From an uncultured Porphyromonadaceae bacterium (GTDB taxonomy: Bacteria; Bacteroidota; Bacteroidia; Bacteroidales; Muribaculaceae): a stretch of DNA of 20,934 nucleotides. This document shows positions 1-8,081 of the stretch, piece by piece (the first letter of the stretch is position 1; each line of letters opens with the position of its first letter). The notes under the pieces were generated by a model. That model saw only the letters and a program-made list of their open reading frames with translations, was not told the origin of the DNA and did not search any database. Where the stretch lies: contig CAMWIF010000005.1 in NCBI GenBank assembly GCA_947174225.1, positions 1 through 20,934 of the forward strand. The letters run 5' to 3'. The translations under genes were made by a program, and so were the position numbers.

Positions 1-40
1 AGGGAGCATAAACAGGCAATATTAGCCGTTTATGCTCTCT
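1..40 (-). terminator. Hairpin downstream of hcp, probable terminator
   Basis: A near-perfect inverted repeat lies 29 bp past the hcp stop codon. The arm AGGGAGCATAAAC (1-13) matches GTTTATGCTCTCT (28-40) with one mismatch. An inner GGC/GCC pairing (15-17 with 25-27) closes on a 7-base AT-rich loop. The position fits a Rho-independent terminator for the minus-strand hcp transcript. The U-tract that would prove this lies before position 1 and cannot be seen. It could instead be a bidirectional terminator shared with a gene outside the window. Confidence 0.65.
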
Positions 41-69
41 TTCTGTTAATTCGTACCTGAATTTTATCA

Positions 70-1728
70 CTAATTATTGATAAGAGTGTCTATGTCATGC
101 TCCACAGTGTCGATGGTGCCGATGCCGAATTTCTCTTTGAGCACCTTCAATACATCGGGTGTGAAGAAGGCAGGAAGGGTAGGTCCGGTGTGGATGTTCT
201 TCACTCCAAGAGCAAGGAGCGCGAGAAGCACGATCACTGCCTTCTGCTCATACCAAGCGATGTTGAACACGAGGGGGAGATCGTTAATACTTGGAAGATT
301 GAAAGCATCTTTAAGAGCAAGGGCTATACGCACGAGAGAGTAGGAATCGTTACATTGCCCGGCATCGAGAACACGAGGCACACCTTCGATGTCGCCGAGC
401 GGCAATTTGTTATAGCGATATTTGGCACATCCGGCGGTGAGTATCACGCAGTCTTTCGGAAGTGCCTCGGCAAACTTCGTGTAGTAGTCACGCGAGGGCA
501 TACGTCCGTCGCAACCTGCCATAACTACGAATTTGCGAATCTTTCCCTCCTTGATCAGTTCGATAATCTTCGGGGCAAGCTCAATCACCTGATGATGTGC
601 GAAGCCACCGACGATTTCACCGTGCTCAATCTCTGTGGGAGGAGGACACTTCTGTGCATGGGCAATAAGTTCGGAGAAATCGGTAGGTTTGCCATCCTTA
701 CCGGGTTCGATATGCTTAGTGCCCGGCATAGCCACTACACCTGTTGTGTAGACACGATCCATATATGTGGTCTTAGGACGTGGAGGCACAATACAGTTGG
801 ACGTGAAGAGGAACACACCGTTGAATGTCTCAAATTCCGTGGTCTGCTTCCACCAAGCGTTACCATAGTTGCCGGCGAAATGCGGATATTTCTTGAAGAA
901 GGGATAATATTGACCCGGGAGCATCTCAGAGTGAGTATAAACGTCTACACCCTTGTCTTTGGTCTGCTCCAAGAGATCTTCAAGGTCCTTTAGGTCGTGA
1001 CCTGAAATAAGGATACCCGGACGGTTTCTTACACCGATGTTTACCTTGGTAATTTCAGGATTTCCATAAGTTTCGGTATTGGCTTTATCGAGAAGAGCCA
1101 TTGCTTTCACACCGCCTTCACCTACACCGAGCACAAGATTATAGCAAGCATCAACACTAAGGTCGGGACGGGCAGTCTCAGCCATAGCATCCTCAATAAT
1201 GGTATACACGTCTTCATCTTCATAACCGAGATTGGCGGCGTGACGGGCATAGGCTGCCATACCTTTGCAGCCATAGATAGCAAGTTGCTTCAGACCACGA
1301 ATATCCTCATTCGGTTCGGCAAGTACACCTGTAATCTTTTCAAGCTCCATTGCCTCTTCCGGTTTGGCGTAGAATTCTACTTCGGGGAGGTCGGGAAGCT
1401 CGATTCCCTCTTTCTTGGCAGTGCCGGCAAGGATATTTTTCAATTCAAAGCCACGACGTATGTAATCGTCAAGCGAGGGATTATCAAAGTTGGCGTTTGT
1501 GATAGTGGTAAACAAGGCATCTATCACGAAGTGACTCGCCTCGCGTGAAGCGTTGCCTTTCTCTCTGAGGGCGCGGTTGATTAGAGCTATTCCACGCACA
1601 CAATAGAGAAGCAAATCCATACGGGCGGATGTCTCAGGCTTTTTACCACATACACCTTGCAGGACACATCCAGTGCCATGAGCTGTCTCCTGACACTGGT
1701 AACAAAACATTTTTTCAGAGTTTTCCAT
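70..1728 (-). CDS. hcp: Hybrid cluster protein (hydroxylamine reductase family)
   Basis: The 552-residue protein is a full-length Hcp, a cytoplasmic iron-sulfur enzyme. The family was first assayed as a hydroxylamine reductase and is now also seen as a nitric oxide reductase and S-nitrosylation factor in nitrosative stress. The N-terminal cluster cysteines are C9, C12, C21 and C27, spaced C-x2-C-x8-C-x5-C, as in the class I (Desulfovibrio-type) proteins of strict anaerobes. All ligands of the hybrid Fe-S-O cluster can be placed: H244, E268, C312, C406 (the persulfide position), C434, C459, E494 and K496. It starts 24 bp after the stop of a cupin gene, so the two are probably one transcript. 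No Hcr-type NADH reductase gene is nearby. The antisense strand carries a long open frame that is only a shadow of this gene. Confidence 0.97.
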   Translation of the reverse strand: MENSEKMFCYQCQETAHGTGCVLQGVCGKKPETSARMDLLLYCVRGIALINRALREKGNASREASHFVIDALFTTITNANFDNPSLDDYIRRGFELKNILAGTAKKEGIELPDLPEVEFYAKPEEAMELEKITGVLAEPNEDIRGLKQLAIYGCKGMAAYARHAANLGYEDEDVYTIIEDAMAETARPDLSVDACYNLVLGVGEGGVKAMALLDKANTETYGNPEITKVNIGVRNRPGILISGHDLKDLEDLLEQTKDKGVDVYTHSEMLPGQYYPFFKKYPHFAGNYGNAWWKQTTEFETFNGVFLFTSNCIVPPRPKTTYMDRVYTTGVVAMPGTKHIEPGKDGKPTDFSELIAHAQKCPPPTEIEHGEIVGGFAHHQVIELAPKIIELIKEGKIRKFVVMAGCDGRMPSRDYYTKFAEALPKDCVILTAGCAKYRYNKLPLGDIEGVPRVLDAGQCNDSYSLVRIALALKDAFNLPSINDLPLVFNIAWYEQKAVIVLLALLALGVKNIHTGPTLPAFFTPDVLKVLKEKFGIGTIDTVEHDIDTLINN

Positions 1729-1752
1729 AGATACAAAATTACAATTTATGGA

Positions 1753-2082
1753 TTAAGCCTTGATTTTGATAAGCATTACTTTTGAATCAGCTTTGGCAAT
1801 TACGCTATGGGGCACGCCATCACCAACAAGCATAAACTCACCGGCATTGATGGTGTGAGGCTTGTCAATCATTGTGAATTCAATGGAACCCTCAATCACA
1901 TTGACCATAAGCTCTGCGGGAGCAAGATGTTCAGCAAGTTTCTGGCCTGTCTTAAGGGCAAGCAATACTACGCCTCCGTTGGCATTCTCAAATATGCGAT
2001 GGAACTGCACGTGATCCTCTGCGGATTGGATCTGATCAGCGAGTTTATGTACTTCGCCGAATTTATACTCTGTTTCTATCAT
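1753..2082 (-). CDS. Small single-domain cupin protein
   Basis: This 109-residue protein is a single cupin beta-barrel, probably cytoplasmic since no signal peptide is seen. The first cupin motif (about residues 46-65) keeps a histidine (H52) and glutamate (E57), but the usual second histidine of H-x-H is alanine (A54). The second motif (about 81-94) keeps GVPH with H92, while the proline normally before it is replaced (LVGDGVPH). A three-ligand metal site (H52, E57, H92) is therefore possible but not certain. I chose the ATG at 2082. An upstream in-frame start at 2112 would add ten residues unlike any cupin and would overlap the upstream repeats. It lies 24 bp before hcp and is probably co-expressed with it. 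Its substrate is unknown; a sensor or accessory role in the Hcp stress response is inference. Confidence 0.85.
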   Translation of the reverse strand: MIETEYKFGEVHKLADQIQSAEDHVQFHRIFENANGGVVLLALKTGQKLAEHLAPAELMVNVIEGSIEFTMIDKPHTINAGEFMLVGDGVPHSVIAKADSKVMLIKIKA

Positions 2083-2097
2083 AGCAAAAATTAAAAA

Positions 2098-2150
2098 TTG
2101 ATTAAGTAACAAGTATGGAGATTTTATCTTCGCTTGATTAACTGATTAAC
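2098..2150 (-). promoter_or_regulatory. Repeated TTAATCA elements upstream of cupin-hcp
   Basis: Read on the minus strand, the region before the cupin start holds two tandem copies of GTTAATCA (plus-strand TGATTAAC at 2135-2142 and 2143-2150). A third TTAATCA is at 2099-2105, inside the imperfect palindrome TTGATTAAGTAACAA (2098-2112). The palindrome resembles a Crp/Fnr-type site, as expected for HcpR-like regulators of hcp genes, but only four of its outer base pairs match. No clear TAnnTTTG promoter is visible here. This is a candidate operator only. Confidence 0.35.
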
Positions 2151-2179
2151 GTCTTATCATTGAAATTTGTTCACATCAA

Positions 2180-4771
2180 TTATTTTCTTAGGGAGATGGA
2201 AAAGAGGATCTCGCGTCCTCGTAGCAATCGTTGGCTTTCGAAGGAGTTAAGTCGGTTGTATGACTTGTAATTGTATGTACGCCGGTTAAATATGTTATTC
2301 AGTATAGCGGAGAGTTCGAGACGCTTACCGAGCTTGAAAATAAGTTTCGTATCGAGAAGAAAGACATTCTTGAAGTTGTCGGCGGTCAGTTCATTACGAT
2401 AATGCTCGCCGCTTATGTGCCATTGCCATTTATCGTGTGGTATGATGTTGAAGAGAATTTCATTCTCCATACTCCCAAGCCACGATGCCTTTACGGTGTT
2501 CATAGCGAGCTGGCTTGACGAGAGTTTGAAGCGATAGTCGAAGCTGAACCAACGGAGGGGTGAGCCGTTTAACTTGGCACCCACTGACCAATGTTTGGTA
2601 ACGGAATTTACGTTGCGGTCTTCGGAGAGGAGATGTGATTCTTGACGGGAGAAGGAGCCATTGACATTTATGCTTCCTCGCATAAAATCGAGTGTCTTGC
2701 CAATATTGCCACTCGACATCAGCATCTTTCCATCACTTTTGGCAGATGTGTAGGAATATACTACATAGTCACCGAAAAGCTGCTGCGCCATCGTATAGGG
2801 AAGATGCGACCAGGATTGCATCAACATAGCGTTTGCGAATAAGCCCCTGCGAGTATTCTTATACGCAACACTGGCTGAGAGGTTTTGTGAAGTCGAATTG
2901 TAGAAGTCATCCACACCTCGGCGAAAGGAACGGTAGTCAGTCATTACGAATCCCGGCTGGATCATATTCAGATCCATAGGTGAACGTCCTGTACCTCCTC
3001 TAATTCCAATTGAGAGACGATTGCTCGGTTTCCAGTTGACGCTGAAGGTAGGGGAGAAGTATGCCTCATTGCGGTCGGCAATGGCCTTGTCGAAGTGATA
3101 GGTGGCAAAACTTACAGGAGCGTTTAGAGTGAAGTTGATACGCTTTATCCAATATTCAAACTTAGGAGTAACATATATCGTGAAATAATTGGTGTTAAGG
3201 ACATTGGTAGTCTCACCGGGAATGGCATCCGGCATATCGGGAAGTTCAGAATTGAAGGTACGTAGATAGCCTTTCATCCCTCCTTCCAAGCTTATTGTGA
3301 TTCCCTTGACAGAAAAAGCATATGCCGCGCTTTCGTTTGTGTAGAAAGCGTAATCTTTTATGTGTTGGCGTATGAATGTCTCGTCGATGGCTACGGAGAG
3401 GGTCTGCGGCAAGGATTCCCATTCATTCACACTTTTGAATGTGATGAGATGTTTCCCTTTGAAACGTTTTATGAGTTTGAAATCGTTGCTGACATAGTAA
3501 TTCGGCAACGCCGCTGTCTGGTCATTCGGAAGGGAGCCGGTGACCTTAAGACCCACATTGTCCCAATCTATATTTGTGGTCAAGGTATTATTGATAAATG
3601 CTGTCTTTTGGTTAAGCTCATAGATGAATTTCCCTGATAAGGCATGTGTGCGGTCAACAGCGCTTCGGTTTTCGGTGACAATACGGTCGCCATGGTCAAG
3701 AAAATAGGTTGTTATATTGGCTGCATCGGAAACAACACGATTGAAGGAATAGTCAATCTGAGCTTTGAACTCACCGCGTCCCCATTTCCACAGATTATTG
3801 GTAGATACGAGTGCCGAGCGATTAAATAGGGTACGTTTGGCACTGAGATTCGGCACACCGGGAAGGGAAATGTCCACATAGCGTTGCAGGTCGGTGCCAC
3901 GTCGTGAAGCGAAGAAGTCAGTGGCGTGTGAAGAAAGGTCTTCACCGATGTTGTTGGTCTTAAATGTAGTGATATTCTGAAAACCGGGCATCACTGCCAT
4001 CGCGAATACTTCACCATCCCAAATTCCGCCTTCAGGTTGCCAGGCATAGCCTCCTCCTGCATCACCATGAAAGGTCCAAGTTGCCTTGGCTTTATTTTTC
4101 AATTTCAGGTTGATGGCTGCTTTGTCGGAGAAGGATATGCCGGAAAGAACCTGCATAGGCTGGTGATTCTCCATGACTTCCACTGCGCCCACATCCTCAT
4201 GGCTTATGCCATTGGTGGCAATGCCATATTTCCCACCGAGCAGGTCAGAGCCTTCAATATAGAATTTATTTATATCTTCCCCCTGATATTGGATTTTACC
4301 GGATTTTTCCACGTTAATGCCGGGCATTCTTTGTAGCACGTCGCCGATAGAGCGGTCTTGCTTTTGGGCGAAACTGCCTACATTGTAGGTGATGGTGTCA
4401 CCCTGTTCCCTAATCTTGTCTGCCTTCACTGTCACCTCTTTAAGTAGTGTTGAGCCGGGCTCCATATAGACTGTTAGGGGGAAAATAACGCTGTCAAGAG
4501 GGATAATCTGCTTCGCAAAGCTCATCATGGCTACTTCAAGTTGACAATCGGAGACAGACGGAAGGCTGATGTTGAAACTTCCGTCGGCTTTGGAGGTGGC
4601 ATACTTCTTGATTTTTCCGTTGCTATCTTTTATTATAACTGATGCTCCGGTGAGAGGCTGTTGGTTCTCCTTTTCAATTACCTTCCCGGTGACATCGACC
4701 TGTGCCGCTGCATTTGCCGCCACACACAGACACATCGAATAGATTATCGAATAGATTATAGCTGCTTTCAT
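2180..4771 (-). CDS. TonB-dependent-receptor-like outer membrane beta-barrel protein
   Basis: This 863-residue outer membrane protein has the layout of Bacteroidota receptor-like barrels. A signal peptide (about 1-23, ending ANAAAQ) is followed by a carboxypeptidase-like regulatory domain (about 25-108, with TGASVIIKDSNGK and ADGSFNISLP). A plug-like domain follows (about 112-225, with GDVLQRMPGINV and INKFYIEGSDLLGGKYG), then a long beta-barrel ending in ILFSISLRK. There is no adjacent SusD-like gene, so a polysaccharide utilisation locus is unlikely. The start ATG overlaps the stop of the upstream GLPGLI gene (ATGA, 4768-4771), which implies translational coupling. The signal peptide contains a tandem IIYS repeat encoded by a 12-bp duplication. 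The substrate cannot be read from the sequence; peptide, metal or siderophore transport are all possible, and some members may not be transporters. Confidence 0.88.
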   Translation of the reverse strand: MKAAIIYSIIYSMCLCVAANAAAQVDVTGKVIEKENQQPLTGASVIIKDSNGKIKKYATSKADGSFNISLPSVSDCQLEVAMMSFAKQIIPLDSVIFPLTVYMEPGSTLLKEVTVKADKIREQGDTITYNVGSFAQKQDRSIGDVLQRMPGINVEKSGKIQYQGEDINKFYIEGSDLLGGKYGIATNGISHEDVGAVEVMENHQPMQVLSGISFSDKAAINLKLKNKAKATWTFHGDAGGGYAWQPEGGIWDGEVFAMAVMPGFQNITTFKTNNIGEDLSSHATDFFASRRGTDLQRYVDISLPGVPNLSAKRTLFNRSALVSTNNLWKWGRGEFKAQIDYSFNRVVSDAANITTYFLDHGDRIVTENRSAVDRTHALSGKFIYELNQKTAFINNTLTTNIDWDNVGLKVTGSLPNDQTAALPNYYVSNDFKLIKRFKGKHLITFKSVNEWESLPQTLSVAIDETFIRQHIKDYAFYTNESAAYAFSVKGITISLEGGMKGYLRTFNSELPDMPDAIPGETTNVLNTNYFTIYVTPKFEYWIKRINFTLNAPVSFATYHFDKAIADRNEAYFSPTFSVNWKPSNRLSIGIRGGTGRSPMDLNMIQPGFVMTDYRSFRRGVDDFYNSTSQNLSASVAYKNTRRGLFANAMLMQSWSHLPYTMAQQLFGDYVVYSYTSAKSDGKMLMSSGNIGKTLDFMRGSINVNGSFSRQESHLLSEDRNVNSVTKHWSVGAKLNGSPLRWFSFDYRFKLSSSQLAMNTVKASWLGSMENEILFNIIPHDKWQWHISGEHYRNELTADNFKNVFLLDTKLIFKLGKRLELSAILNNIFNRRTYNYKSYNRLNSFESQRLLRGREILFSISLRK
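4734..4757. repeat. 12-bp tandem duplication in the barrel signal peptide
   Basis: ATCGAATAGATT occurs twice in perfect tandem (4734-4745 and 4746-4757). It is in frame with the minus-strand barrel gene and encodes IIYS twice within the hydrophobic core of its signal peptide (about residues 5-12). Copy-number change would lengthen or shorten the core by four residues without a frameshift. Confidence 0.9.
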
Positions 4772-5628
4772 TCGTGGTAATCGGTTTCAAGAAAATCGTC
4801 TTTCCCTTTATAGTCTATTTTATCGCTTAAATTTACGTTTCCCCCGGTCATAGCTTTTATTTGTGCTGCACGGTTTCGCAGCGTATGGTCTCTCATTTTG
4901 AGATATGATTTCCTTTTCGTTTTGAAAGTCTTGTCATCTTCAAATGGGTCTTTTAGCGGTTCGTTACATTTTTGCAGTCCTTTTATCTCAAATCCATAAT
5001 TTCCGTCCATAGTTTCCGCTTTCAGTATCAGACCGGGCAATCCACAAAGTTGCCACGGACCATCTTGCACAGCAATGTCGAGGGCGAACCAGGCTCTCCA
5101 TCTCCGTCCGTGGTAGTCAGCGGTAGCCGATGAACACTCATACCCCAAAACTGTAGTTGTGGAATCGCTGAGTTCCCACGTCAATTCGCTCATAGGAATT
5201 GTGTACTTATATTTATCAGCTCCACTGTCGTTCCATATGGTTATCTCTTCCGACTCAAAATCTTTCCTGCATCTGTAATGATCTTTTGACATAAGTCCCT
5301 TTTCTTTCATAATTTTTAAGGCATCGGCTCCCGTGCGCATAAATTCGTCAAGAGCAGCCTCGAAAGCTTGATCATAAATTGCTCTTCCGTTGGGGTCGTG
5401 CTTAAGAGAATCTACATAGAATGTCTGTGGGTCATAGTAATAGGAGCTGCCCGGAGCAATTTGTAATATGAAACGATTCTTCTTAGGATTTTCAGGGTCG
5501 TTAGCAGGTGGTTCGTCCCTTAAATTCCAAGCCTCATATTCTGCTTTAAGGTAAGCGTAGGAGGGCTCAATGGCATTTGCCGTGAGTGAGGAGAGTGCCA
5601 AAAAGATATATGAAAGGTATTTTTTCAT
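4768..5628 (-). CDS. GLPGLI family protein
   Basis: This 286-residue secreted protein carries the family's defining motif exactly: GLPGLI at residues 196-201, preceded by GPWQLC. A typical signal peptide (about 1-19, ending TANA) points to the periplasm or cell surface. The upstream family signature VLGYECSSATADYHGR (about 160-175) is also present, followed by WRAWFALDIAVQDGPW. Four cysteines (C120, C165, C195, C221) could form disulfides. The function of the family is not known, and members are largely confined to Bacteroidota. The gene overlaps the receptor-like barrel gene by ATGA, so the two are probably made together and may act as a pair. A good Bacteroidales promoter lies just upstream (5658-5691). 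Confidence 0.92.
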   Translation of the reverse strand: MKKYLSYIFLALSSLTANAIEPSYAYLKAEYEAWNLRDEPPANDPENPKKNRFILQIAPGSSYYYDPQTFYVDSLKHDPNGRAIYDQAFEAALDEFMRTGADALKIMKEKGLMSKDHYRCRKDFESEEITIWNDSGADKYKYTIPMSELTWELSDSTTTVLGYECSSATADYHGRRWRAWFALDIAVQDGPWQLCGLPGLILKAETMDGNYGFEIKGLQKCNEPLKDPFEDDKTFKTKRKSYLKMRDHTLRNRAAQIKAMTGGNVNLSDKIDYKGKDDFLETDYHE

Positions 5629-5657
5629 TGGTTTTTTGTGGATTGGCTGTTTTATGG

Positions 5658-5691
5658 CAAAGTTAATATTAAAAAATTAGTTTTGCAACAA
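5658..5691 (-). promoter_or_regulatory. Bacteroidales-type promoter for the GLPGLI-barrel operon
   Basis: On the minus strand a perfect -7 element TAACTTTG (plus-strand 5658-5665) is preceded, after a 20-bp AT-rich spacer, by TTG (5686-5688) within TTGTTG. This matches the TTTG / TAnnTTTG consensus of the Bacteroides primary sigma factor. The expected leader is roughly 20-25 nt and A-rich, with no Shine-Dalgarno sequence. Confidence 0.75.
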
Positions 5692-5781
5692 GTAAATTAG
5701 TTAATTGTACTTTGTTCTGAAATTAATCATGTAAAGTCACTACAACAAGAAAAGCCTTCGTTGGAAATGTAGGTAATAATA

Positions 5782-5812
5782 TTGAGATTGGTGGGATTTT
5801 TTGTTAATTTTG
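5782..5812 (+). promoter_or_regulatory. Bacteroidales-type promoter for the DEAD-box helicase
   Basis: A perfect -7 element TAATTTTG (5805-5812) has TTG at 5782-5784 exactly 20 bp upstream, the same spacing as in the divergent GLPGLI promoter. Transcription would start near 5820 and leave a leader of about 58 nt. This placement supports the ATG at 5878 as the start and rules out the in-frame ATG at 5782, which lies inside the promoter. The rest of the 249-bp intergenic region 5629-5877 shows no other feature I can support. Confidence 0.75.
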
Positions 5813-5877
5813 CGATATTTTTCAGGAGCTGCCCTTCTGATACATCCTTAACCTGCAATTTTGGTAAGATATTATTT

Positions 5878-7203
5878 ATGAGATTCGATGAACTTTTGAC
5901 AAATGATGACTTGTTGGATGCATTGTATGACATGCACTTCGACGAGTGTACCCCGATTCAGGAACTTGCAATTCCTCCCGTCTTGGAGGGTCGCGACCTT
6001 CTTGCCGTGGCTCAGACTGGCACCGGCAAGACAGCCGCTTATCTCCTTCCGGTGATCGAACGTCTCGTGAATGACAACTATCCTCAGGATTGCGTCAACT
6101 GCGTTGTGATGGCTCCCACCCGTGAACTTGCCCAGCAGATTGACCGTCAGATGCAGGGCTTCTCTTATTTTATGCCTGTCACCGGTATGGCGATTTACGG
6201 AGGCACAGATGGAAATACTTATGAGCAGCAGCGTAAAGGTCTTAAAATGGGTGCGGATATTGTCATAGCCACTCCGGGCCGCTTGTTGGCTCACTTGAAT
6301 ATGGGCTATGTGGATCTTTCAAAAGTGTCATTCTTTATATTGGATGAGGCCGACAGGATGCTCGATATGGGTTTCATAGACGATATTATGCAGATTGTGG
6401 GGCATCTGCCAAAGGAGCGTCAGACCCTTCTCTTCTCAGCTACAATGCCCCCGAAAATACAGCAGCTCTCAAAGCAGATTCTCAATAATCCGGCAGAGGT
6501 CAAGATAGCGGTGTCGAAGCCGGCTGAGAAAATCAAGCAAGGTGCCTACGTGTGCTATGAGACGCAGAAACTTCCGATACTTGAGCATCTCTTTAAGGAG
6601 AATCCTCCGCACAGGGTGATTATATTCTCATCTTCCAAACTGAAGGTGAAGGAACTGGCAAAAAGCCTCAAAAGAAAGAATCTGAAAGTGGGAGAGATGC
6701 ACTCCGATCTTGATCAGAATGTGCGCGAAGAGGTGATGCTTCAGTTTAAAGCAGGACACATTAATGTGGTAGTAGCCACCGACATCATCTCACGAGGCAT
6801 CGACATTGACAATATCGAGACGGTGATAAACTACGATGTGCCGCGAGAGGCTGAGGATTATGTTCATAGGATAGGAAGGACGGCACGTGCCGATAAAGAC
6901 GGCAGTGCCTATACCTTCATAAGCGAAAAGGAGAGGGGAAGATTCAAGATTATAGAACGTTTACTTGAAAAAGAGGTAGAAAAACTGAAAGTGCCGGAGG
7001 AGTTTGGTGAAGTGCCTGACTATAAGGTTACCGAACGAAGTAAAGGTAAGTGGGTACGAGGAAAGGGTAAGGGACGCTCTTATAGAGGTCCCCATAGAAG
7101 AGGTCATCATCGGCAAAAAGATAGTAACAAGAGACAAGGTGGCAAGTCTAAGACTGCCGGTTCTTCGCCGCAGAATGGTGAAGGCGTTGCTGGTGACGCA
7201 TAA
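5878..7203 (+). CDS. DEAD-box ATP-dependent RNA helicase, RhlE-like
   Basis: The 441-residue protein has every DEAD-box motif in order: Q motif (about 19-28, ECTPIQ), motif I AQTGTGKT (45-52), PTRELAQQ (80-87), TPGRLL (132-137), DEAD (156-159), SAT (187-189), IIFSSS (248-253), ATDIISRGIDID (300-311) and HRIGRTAR (330-337). A lysine/arginine/glycine-rich tail (about 385-425) is typical of RhlE-type helicases and probably adds unspecific RNA binding. Such proteins unwind short RNA duplexes in ribosome assembly and RNA decay. The start is the ATG at 5878, because the Q-motif domain begins directly there and the promoter lies upstream. It stands alone on this strand. Its last 56 bp overlap the end of the convergent transporter gene. 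Confidence 0.96.
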   Translation: MRFDELLTNDDLLDALYDMHFDECTPIQELAIPPVLEGRDLLAVAQTGTGKTAAYLLPVIERLVNDNYPQDCVNCVVMAPTRELAQQIDRQMQGFSYFMPVTGMAIYGGTDGNTYEQQRKGLKMGADIVIATPGRLLAHLNMGYVDLSKVSFFILDEADRMLDMGFIDDIMQIVGHLPKERQTLLFSATMPPKIQQLSKQILNNPAEVKIAVSKPAEKIKQGAYVCYETQKLPILEHLFKENPPHRVIIFSSSKLKVKELAKSLKRKNLKVGEMHSDLDQNVREEVMLQFKAGHINVVVATDIISRGIDIDNIETVINYDVPREAEDYVHRIGRTARADKDGSAYTFISEKERGRFKIIERLLEKEVEKLKVPEEFGEVPDYKVTERSKGKWVRGKGKGRSYRGPHRRGHHRQKDSNKRQGGKSKTAGSSPQNGEGVAGDA

Positions 7204-8080
7204 GTTGCCAGGAATTGATAATGTTTTGCCAAGCGATATATGCAGCAGGTGCCAGAGAGGAGATGGGATTGAGGTAAGCGAGAGCAAGCCAAACAGCCAA
7301 TACGGTGTTTTTCTGTCCAAGTCCTTGACCTCCGGAAACCTTATCACCGAAACGTCCTCCGATAATACGCCCTATCTTGAATTGGATCAGGCAGGCTACC
7401 AGCGCCCCAATAGCTAATAAAATCATTGTGAAGGTGAGCGAAGGCTCCCAGCGTTGTATGGCAAAACTTACACAACTGCCTACAACGATGCACAGTGATA
7501 TTGCCCACAGATAGAAAGAAAGCTGCTGCATTCCTACTATTTTGGAATGAATACGAGGGAAGAGATAACGGAGTATCAGAGCCAGGGCAAGGGGTGCAAG
7601 GATAAGAGGAAAGACTTGTATAAGAATGAGTTTGAACGATTGTAAGAAGGTGATTTCCGGATGATCTCCAATGGCTGCAAAGATCAATGGTCCTGCAATA
7701 GCCACCACTGCATTGCAAAGCAGGCTATAGGTGGCAACTTTTGAAATGCTGCCACCGAGCATTGACGTGATTACGGGAGCTGCAGTTGCTGTAGGAATGA
7801 AAAAGCATATGAAAACTCCTTCTGCAAGTGTGCGGTTCCAAAAGAAGATAATCCCGTATGCCGCAGCTGCAAGAATCAATTGCACAGCTAATAATGTTAT
7901 TTCAAATTTATCGGGTTTGAAATCAGAGATTTTCAATTTGCAATATGTGATGAAGAGCATCACGAAAATCAGATAAGGGGAGAGGAAAGTGACATATCCC
8001 ATCCAGGGATAAAAAACAGCGCCCCCGATCATTGCTATCGGGAGCATTAAAGTTTTCAATGTAGACTTGTCTAAGCTCAT
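7148..8080 (-). CDS. SBF / bile acid:sodium symporter-family membrane transporter
   Basis: This 310-residue integral membrane protein has about nine to ten hydrophobic segments. Two motifs resemble the core crossover regions of the SBF (bile acid:sodium symporter) fold: PTATAAPVITSMLGGS (96-111) and a glycine-rich stretch at 250-272 beginning GGQGLGQKN and ending ALAYLNP. Family members carry organic acids or other solutes with sodium; the substrate here is unknown. I chose the ATG at 8080, which is one base after the MTA/SAH nucleosidase stop. An in-frame TTG at 8095 would overlap that gene. This tight spacing suggests coupled translation with the nucleosidase, so transport of a related metabolite is possible but unproven. 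The 3' end overlaps the convergent helicase gene by 56 bp. Confidence 0.82.
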   Translation of the reverse strand: MSLDKSTLKTLMLPIAMIGGAVFYPWMGYVTFLSPYLIFVMLFITYCKLKISDFKPDKFEITLLAVQLILAAAAYGIIFFWNRTLAEGVFICFFIPTATAAPVITSMLGGSISKVATYSLLCNAVVAIAGPLIFAAIGDHPEITFLQSFKLILIQVFPLILAPLALALILRYLFPRIHSKIVGMQQLSFYLWAISLCIVVGSCVSFAIQRWEPSLTFTMILLAIGALVACLIQFKIGRIIGGRFGDKVSGGQGLGQKNTVLAVWLALAYLNPISSLAPAAYIAWQNIINSWQLMRHQQRLHHSAAKNRQS

Positions 8081-8081
8081 C

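Noticed and set aside
97..993. A 298-codon open frame on the plus strand opposite hcp
   Set aside because: It lies entirely antisense to the conserved hcp gene, has no recognisable domain, and its composition is what the reverse of a coding frame gives.
5727..5933. A 68-codon minus-strand frame between the GLPGLI gene and the helicase
   Set aside because: It overlaps the helicase promoter and start, has no promoter or family similarity, and is low-complexity.
7004..7417. A 137-codon plus-strand frame across the helicase end and transporter gene
   Set aside because: It is out of frame with the helicase and antisense to the membrane protein, and shows no domain.
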